Positions 62,986 through 64,000 of a DNA stretch of 64,000 nt are shown in pieces (position 1 is the stretch's first letter; the number at the start of each line of letters is the position of its first letter). The translations under genes and the position numbers were made by a program. The DNA comes from an uncultured Flavobacteriales bacterium (GTDB lineage: Bacteria; Bacteroidota; Bacteroidia; Flavobacteriales; Crocinitomicaceae), in contig CAMLLB010000001.1 in NCBI GenBank assembly GCA_946480815.1, positions 102,638-166,637 of the forward strand, written 5' to 3'. The notes under the pieces were generated by a model, which saw only the letters and a list, made by a program, of their open reading frames with translations, ran no database searches and had not been told where the DNA came from.

Positions 62986-63942
62986 ATGAAAGCAATTCAC
63001 TGCACAGCATATGGAAATCCGGGGGTATTGAAAGTCGTTGAAATTCCGATACCTGTCCCGAAGTCAAATGAAGTATTAATCCGAATTCATGCAACTGCTG
63101 TGAACTCAGGTGATGTGCGAATCAGAAAGGCTGATCCCTGGATTATCAAATTGATCTTTGGCTTTTCCAAACCCAGGAAACCAATTTTGGGCGGTGTTTT
63201 TTCAGGCGAAGTTGTTGAAGTTGGCAGTAATGTAAGTCAATTCAAGGCAGGAGATGCCATTTTTGGTTCAACCGGGATGGAATTTGGCGCTTACGCTGAA
63301 TTTAAAGCACTTTCTGAAACAGCAACCCTGGCCTTGAAACCAGATTCTTTAACTCATATTGAAACTGCAATTATTCCTTTTGGTGCATTAACTGCTTTGC
63401 ATTTTATTCAAAAAGCAAACATTCAACCGGGGCAAAAAGTTTTGATCTATGGTGCGTCCGGAGCGGTTGGTTCAGCAGCTGTCCAACTGGCTAAATTTTT
63501 CGGAGCTGAAGTTACGGCTGTTTGCAGTGGAGCAAATGTGGAGCTGATGAAGAAGATCGGGGCTGATAAAGTACTCAATTACCAACGGGAAGATTTATCC
63601 TTAAACAAGGAACAATATGATGTGGTTTATGAAACAGTCAATAAATTAAGTTTTTCAAAGAGCATTAAGCATCTCAAAAAAGACGGGGTTTTGATTCTTG
63701 GAGCAGCAGGACTTTCGGGGATGCTGCGGGCATTTTTGGCAAGGATATCGGGAAGGAAAGTTTTGGTAGGTGTTATTAAAGAATCAGTTGAAGGATTAAA
63801 TTTTATTAAGGGGTTGATTGACCGGGGAGAATATCAACCTGTTCTGGATCGGGTCTTTTCACTGGACCAAATCGCAGAGGCACACGAATATGTGGATTTG
63901 GGGCATAAGAAAGGAAACGTGGGAATCAGGATAGTTTCTTAA
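62986..63942 (+). CDS. NAD(P)-dependent quinone-oxidoreductase-like alcohol dehydrogenase
   Basis: A 318-aa medium-chain dehydrogenase of the zinc-free quinone oxidoreductase type. The catalytic GroES-like half shows VLIRIHATAVNSGDVRIRKADP; the Rossmann part is VLIYGASGAVGSAAVQLAKFFGAEVTAVC, with the ADK-V-L-NYQRED segment. I see no zinc cysteine cluster. It probably reduces quinones or enals with NADPH. The stop codon is the first base of an AATTGCGAATT/ACGAATT tandem repeat. Confidence 0.9.
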   Translation: MKAIHCTAYGNPGVLKVVEIPIPVPKSNEVLIRIHATAVNSGDVRIRKADPWIIKLIFGFSKPRKPILGGVFSGEVVEVGSNVSQFKAGDAIFGSTGMEFGAYAEFKALSETATLALKPDSLTHIETAIIPFGALTALHFIQKANIQPGQKVLIYGASGAVGSAAVQLAKFFGAEVTAVCSGANVELMKKIGADKVLNYQREDLSLNKEQYDVVYETVNKLSFSKSIKHLKKDGVLILGAAGLSGMLRAFLARISGRKVLVGVIKESVEGLNFIKGLIDRGEYQPVLDRVFSLDQIAEAHEYVDLGHKKGNVGIRIVS

Positions 63943-64000
63943 TTGCGAATTACGAATTACGAATTACGAATTACGAATTACGAATTACGAATTACGAATT
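63941..64000. repeat. AATTGCGAATT plus ACGAATT tandem heptamer array (cut by the window end)
   Basis: AATTGCGAATT (63941-63951), then seven copies of ACGAATT to the last base; the array continues beyond the window. The array begins at the dehydrogenase stop codon. Same 11-mer as at 1883, 19465, 21550 and 22067. Confidence 0.85.

Noticed and set aside
63941..64000. CRISPR-like array
   Set aside because: The repeat unit is 7 bases with no spacers, so it is a simple tandem array, not a CRISPR; no cas genes are nearby.

Overview
The window looks like chromosomal DNA of a free-living member of the Bacteroidota, probably Flavobacteriales and possibly close to Fluviicola/Crocinitomicaceae (the genus is inference). 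Supporting signs are three secreted proteins with C-terminal type IX secretion (T9SS) sorting domains, several Bacteroidota-restricted families (DUF4296, DUF4301, DUF3127, choice-of-anchor B and L), -7 boxes of the form TAnnTTTG instead of sigma70 boxes, moderate AT richness and weak Shine-Dalgarno sequences. I see no rRNA, tRNA, CRISPR array, phage or transposase gene.

Layout. 1-8.7 kb: a cut lipoprotein gene and a T9SS cargo gene; a polyprenol-phosphate-mannose-synthase-like GT2, dihydroorotase and DUF4296 operon; ruvC plus a secreted unknown, divergent from a flippase-like protein and membrane GT2; small PepSY-like and membrane proteins. 8.7-13.4 kb: DUF3127 protein with an SSB-like tail, flavin reductase, choice-of-anchor L protein, M1 aminopeptidase, DUF1801. 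13.5-21.5 kb: small RpoA-CTD-like zinc protein overlapping an HPP membrane protein, OsmC, methyltransferase, MarC, an orphan HisKA_2-type sensor kinase, an alpha-oxoamine-synthase-family enzyme (serine palmitoyltransferase or cysteate acyltransferase type), DinB and an M28 peptidase. 21.5-26 kb: a stand-alone four-helix-bundle (S23/IVS) gene between inverted copies of an intergenic repeat, ychF, and an Rrf2 / small membrane protein / truncated haemoglobin / tryptophan 2,3-dioxygenase cluster.

26-32.4 kb holds an HAE1-type RND efflux operon on the minus strand (adaptor, pump, outer-membrane factor). 41.7-48 kb holds a second RND system on the plus strand in a different order (TetR, outer-membrane factor, adaptor, pump) with a candidate TetR operator. 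Between them lie a cobalamin adenosyltransferase, a lipoprotein cytochrome c, katG, a methyltransferase, DUF4301, DUF58 and an EamA exporter. 48-64 kb carries three co-oriented genes for two secreted unknowns and a hydrolase, pdxJ, a YdcF / CBS-ACT / NAD kinase / LacI run, an L-type-lectin T9SS cargo, a DUF4139 protein, lysA, a methyltransferase/hydrolase divergent pair, a VOC protein and a quinone-oxidoreductase-like dehydrogenase.

The most distinctive feature is intergenic. Many gaps carry short palindromes or repeats that fall into families: AATTGCGAATT/ACGAATT, GACTAAAGAC, CTTCGACTnCGCTCAG, ATCnGCC-GT-GGCnGAT, GTAGGG...CCCTAC and an ACCACAAAG inverted-end element. One family shows a compensatory base-pair change. 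These, and the four-helix-bundle gene sitting between inverted AATTGCGAATT copies, are my best candidates for something not yet described. Everything else reads as housekeeping, envelope and stress functions.
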